DNA of 46,008 bases, taken from Phoronis australis (lineage: Eukaryota; Phoronida; Phoronidae). How positions within the stretch are numbered: position 1 is the first letter of the stretch; every line of letters begins with the position of its first letter. Below are positions 43,618 through 46,008 of the stretch, piece after piece. Where the stretch lies: NCBI GenBank assembly GCA_002633005.1, contig NMRA01000560.1:155399-201406 (forward strand), read 5' to 3'. Below the pieces are notes generated by a model. The model searched no databases. It was not told the origin of the DNA and saw nothing but the letters and a program-made list of their open reading frames with translations. A program made the position numbers and the translations under genes.

Positions 43618-43694
43618 ATGCCATCGAAGTATTGCTTCTGTGTTGTGGGTTGCAACTCCGACGGTAGAATGTTGGATAAACACAACAAATATCC
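43618..43694 (+). CDS. Possible first exon of a THAP-like zinc-finger protein (weak)
   Basis: An ATG at 43618 opens a frame reading MPSKYCFCVVGCNSDGR and ending NKYP, next to a CC|GTGAAT donor. A methionine-proline start, a CxxxC-type pair in CVVGC and a proline about 25 residues in recall the N-terminal half of THAP DNA-binding domains, whose later W and C..H parts would need a downstream exon that I could not find. It may be an isolated exon, a transposon fragment (P-element-like transposases carry THAP domains) or chance. Confidence 0.22.
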
Positions 43695-44675
43695 GTGAAT
43701 GAGCGATGTTAAGTTCTTCGTCTTCCTGTCAAAGACAAGAAAATGAGGAGTGAGCAGATAAAGCAAATTTGTCGGGTAAAGTATGAATAGAAGAGAATCC
43801 CCTTTCTTGAAGATACCATTTCGCTTCCGGTACTTTAAACTGTAAAAATCTGAAATATTTCTATGGGCATACATGATCTCGACGGAAAATGTGCTTGGCA
43901 TTCCAAAATGACAAGACAAATGAAAATAACGCGCTTTTTGTCTCCAGTAGAAAGGAGAGTTCTGTCGCTGTATATATCCGGGATGGCCCTATTGGCTGAC
44001 CAGTGTGTCAGTCAGCCACAATAAAAGACAAATGTTCGTTGCAAAAAGCCCTCCTTCCCGGTGAAAACACAACACATTTCAATTTTGTGTTTACAGTCTC
44101 CCCAACAATGAATTTCACGTTTGGCCCAAATTGCCAAGTTTGGGCAGTAGTCGAGCATAGCGTCTCTGATTTTAAGAACCAGGCAATCACTCAAGAACGA
44201 GACCGTTAAGTTGATGAAATTGGTTCTCAAAATCAGGGGCCCCTAAGTACGACTTATGTCTTAGTTTGCCACTTGTTGGACACTACCTATGGCAGTGATT
44301 ACATTCGGGCAAATCAGCACAATGACTGTCAGGCTTTAAGATCTGATTCACTGCACATTAGAAATTACCTAGGAGTTCTACATAGAGAGTGATAGGCGGT
44401 GTACGGTCGATGTTGTGTCACGTGGCTTGCGATAACGTCTTGCTTATAAGGTACTTAACAGTTTTTTGATCCACGTTTGAATTTACTTGCTCCAATTTCA
44501 TGAAAAGCATCGCTTTTAGTCTATGTGGAGCTGTTGTCAATGGTTTGTTCCGAATCATTTCAAGAAGTTTGTGATCCGAAATCACTGTAAATGATCTTCT
44601 GTATAGATAGGTGTGGTACCGTTTGATACATAAAGTACAAACTTGTCAAAGATAACGCTCGGTTGTTTGTTTTAG

Positions 44676-44869
44676 GTAAATTCAGACCTTCAGGTATGAA
44701 AGACACAAATTTCCGCCGGCTTTCCAGATATTCCCTAAACAATTTGCACGCAATGTGTCAACACAGTTTGAATTGTTGTATGGTGCAGTCCGGGTTTGCA
44801 ATTCCTGGGACAGACCTATGCGACGTCATCTATGGAAAGGCTGTGTCACTGAACCGGGATTGTCCGTAA
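44676..44869 (+). CDS. Possible orphan exon (weak)
   Basis: After a strong acceptor (GGTTGTTTGTTTTAG) an open frame gives about 63 residues, including RLSRYSLNNLHAMCQHSLN and GTDLCDVIYGKAVSLNRDCP, before TAA. An internal CAG|GTATGA could also act as an early donor, making this an 18-base microexon. No family is recognised. The possible terminal donor at 44866 is out of phase with the next candidate exon. Confidence 0.22.
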
Positions 44870-44925
44870 CACAAAGGCTGCACAGAAATTCGTTACTGTA
44901 AACAGTGTCTCTGTCACCATTTTAG

Positions 44926-45053
44926 GTGTCCCTGCGTTCCAGGAGTTGATTAAAGTTAATATGAGTATTACCAGACTGCTGTTGTTCGTTAAACCTAACA
45001 AAATTCCACTTCAGCCACCACGTAATGACATCGACAAGACCTTCGTTATGCTG
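44926..45053 (+). CDS. Possible orphan exon, unknown protein
   Basis: This open 128-base stretch lies between TCACCATTTTAG and a CTG|GTAATG donor (phase 1 in, phase 0 out). Its 42 residues include VPAFQELIKVNMSITRLLLF and VKPNKIPLQPPRNDIDK, a composition typical of a real protein rather than random frame. The other two frames hit stops within a few codons. I do not recognise the family. The gene, if real, would continue beyond the right edge. Confidence 0.3.
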
Positions 45054-46008
45054 GTAATGTTATATTCATAGGCATGTATATATGTGACGCATCACACTAC
45101 AGTGAAATTTAACAGAAAACAGTTTGGATTTCTAAAAAGACTGCCAGTTGGTTGACATTCACTTTTCACCTGATTTCTGTAATCTGGAGAGTTTTGTCAG
45201 TCTGAATGCACTCACTGTCTCTCAATTTGTACTAATCGCAAGCAAATGGTGGCTTTGAGGTGAAAACTGCTTATAATTTGGTTGTTTTGCTCGTTTCTCA
45301 AGTAACCGGCTGCACATCCGGTAGTTGTAAAACATGGAAATTGACTTTGGAATCATTTTCTGTAGACTTTGTGCTTTGTTTTGTGAAGTCTTTGTCCCAG
45401 TATACTTTTATTGTTCATATTTCGTGCGTCCTGTTGAAAAGGCTATAGGGAACTACCAAAACCTTGGTCTCTCAAGCCCAACATCAGCAAAAAAGGGTTG
45501 AGTGCCACCTACATGTAAAGCCTCCCTAATCGAGGGCAATTGCCGATCTTTTTGGACTCTTGACCAGCACGCCAAAAGTCCCGCGGTCAAGTCCCGGCAA
45601 TGTGGATTCTTCTACAGTAATGCCCCCGTTGAGAGCCATTGTTCATAATTCCACACAGCCGGGACTACCTGAACCCAGGTTCTTCGGCGTGTGAGACAAG
45701 CGTACAAACCGATCAGCCAACAGGTGATAGCTGACTTTCGTAATCTTAGCCGCGCCATATTGTAATTCCCTAACCGCCGGACGGCGATCTGGGCCCGGTC
45801 TCCAATCTCCGTACTCAGACTCATACTCATACTCGAGATTTCATACTCAAAATCGTGCTCACTGGAGTCGTACTCAAAAAAGCGTATCTAATGTCGGATT
45901 TCGAGTAGACTCCAAACGTACTCAAATCTGACACTCATACTCGAGTTGCTATGGAACTCTTTATGATGTGAAATGCAAAATCACGCAAAGCCGCGCTGAT
46001 TCATCGCT
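45054..46008. other. Non-coding right edge with TACTC-type repeat
   Basis: No exon is supported. From about 45810 to 45950 the unit ACTCATACTC and its variants (TACTCGAG, TACTCAAA) recur irregularly, a degenerate simple repeat. Confidence 0.45.

Noticed and set aside
45810-45950. CRISPR-like or regulatory array from repeated ACTCATACTC words
   Set aside because: Spacing is irregular and units differ; it is a degenerate simple repeat in animal DNA.

Overview
This is animal nuclear DNA. Coding sequence is sparse and split by GT-AG introns, with AATAAA signals, long AT-leaning non-coding stretches and many short inverted-repeat elements. The gene families (a TRPC channel, GPR157-type receptors, an intronless rhodopsin-type receptor) and the density of MITE-like repeats suggest a marine invertebrate, perhaps a hemichordate, cephalochordate or another non-vertebrate lineage. 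I cannot fix the species from sequence alone. No bacterial operon, CRISPR array, rRNA or convincing tRNA gene was seen.

Layout. (1) 758-2461: the last three visible exons of a TRPC cation channel (CIRB-like segment, conserved C-terminal helix, coiled coil, acidic tail), whose body lies off the left edge. (2) 2740-7114: non-coding, with a 721-bp foldback element at 4482-5202. (3) 7115-12810: a complete four-exon GPR157-like receptor (about 358 residues). (4) 12811-19631: intergenic, carrying several MITE-like and inverted repeats. (5) 19632-27230: a second complete GPR157-like receptor (about 369 residues) in the same orientation, with the same three intron positions and phases. Its 4.9-kb first intron holds a decayed hAT-type transposase. 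(6) 27231-32245: intergenic, rich in foldbacks and hairpins. (7) 32360-33350: an intronless class A GPCR broken by two single-base frame changes. (8) 33351-46008: mostly repeat-bearing non-coding DNA, with a few weak orphan exon candidates near 43.6, 44.7 and 45.0 kb.

How the parts fit. All recognised genes are membrane signalling proteins on the plus strand. The two GPR157-like genes are a tandem duplication; their seven-helix cores are conserved while their N-termini, second extracellular loops and cytoplasmic tails have diverged. TRPC channels can be opened downstream of Gq/PLC, and mammalian GPR157 is reported to be Gq-coupled, but adjacency here is no evidence of joint function.

I did not find a convincing new biological system. 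The items most worth a second look are the tandem receptor pair with diverged tails, the 91-bp duplication spanning the start codon of the broken GPCR, the transposase that kept its frame but gained stops, a large foldback with 8-bp flanking repeats, two hammerhead-core-like sites with different paired stems, and strong enrichment of the octamer TACATGTA.
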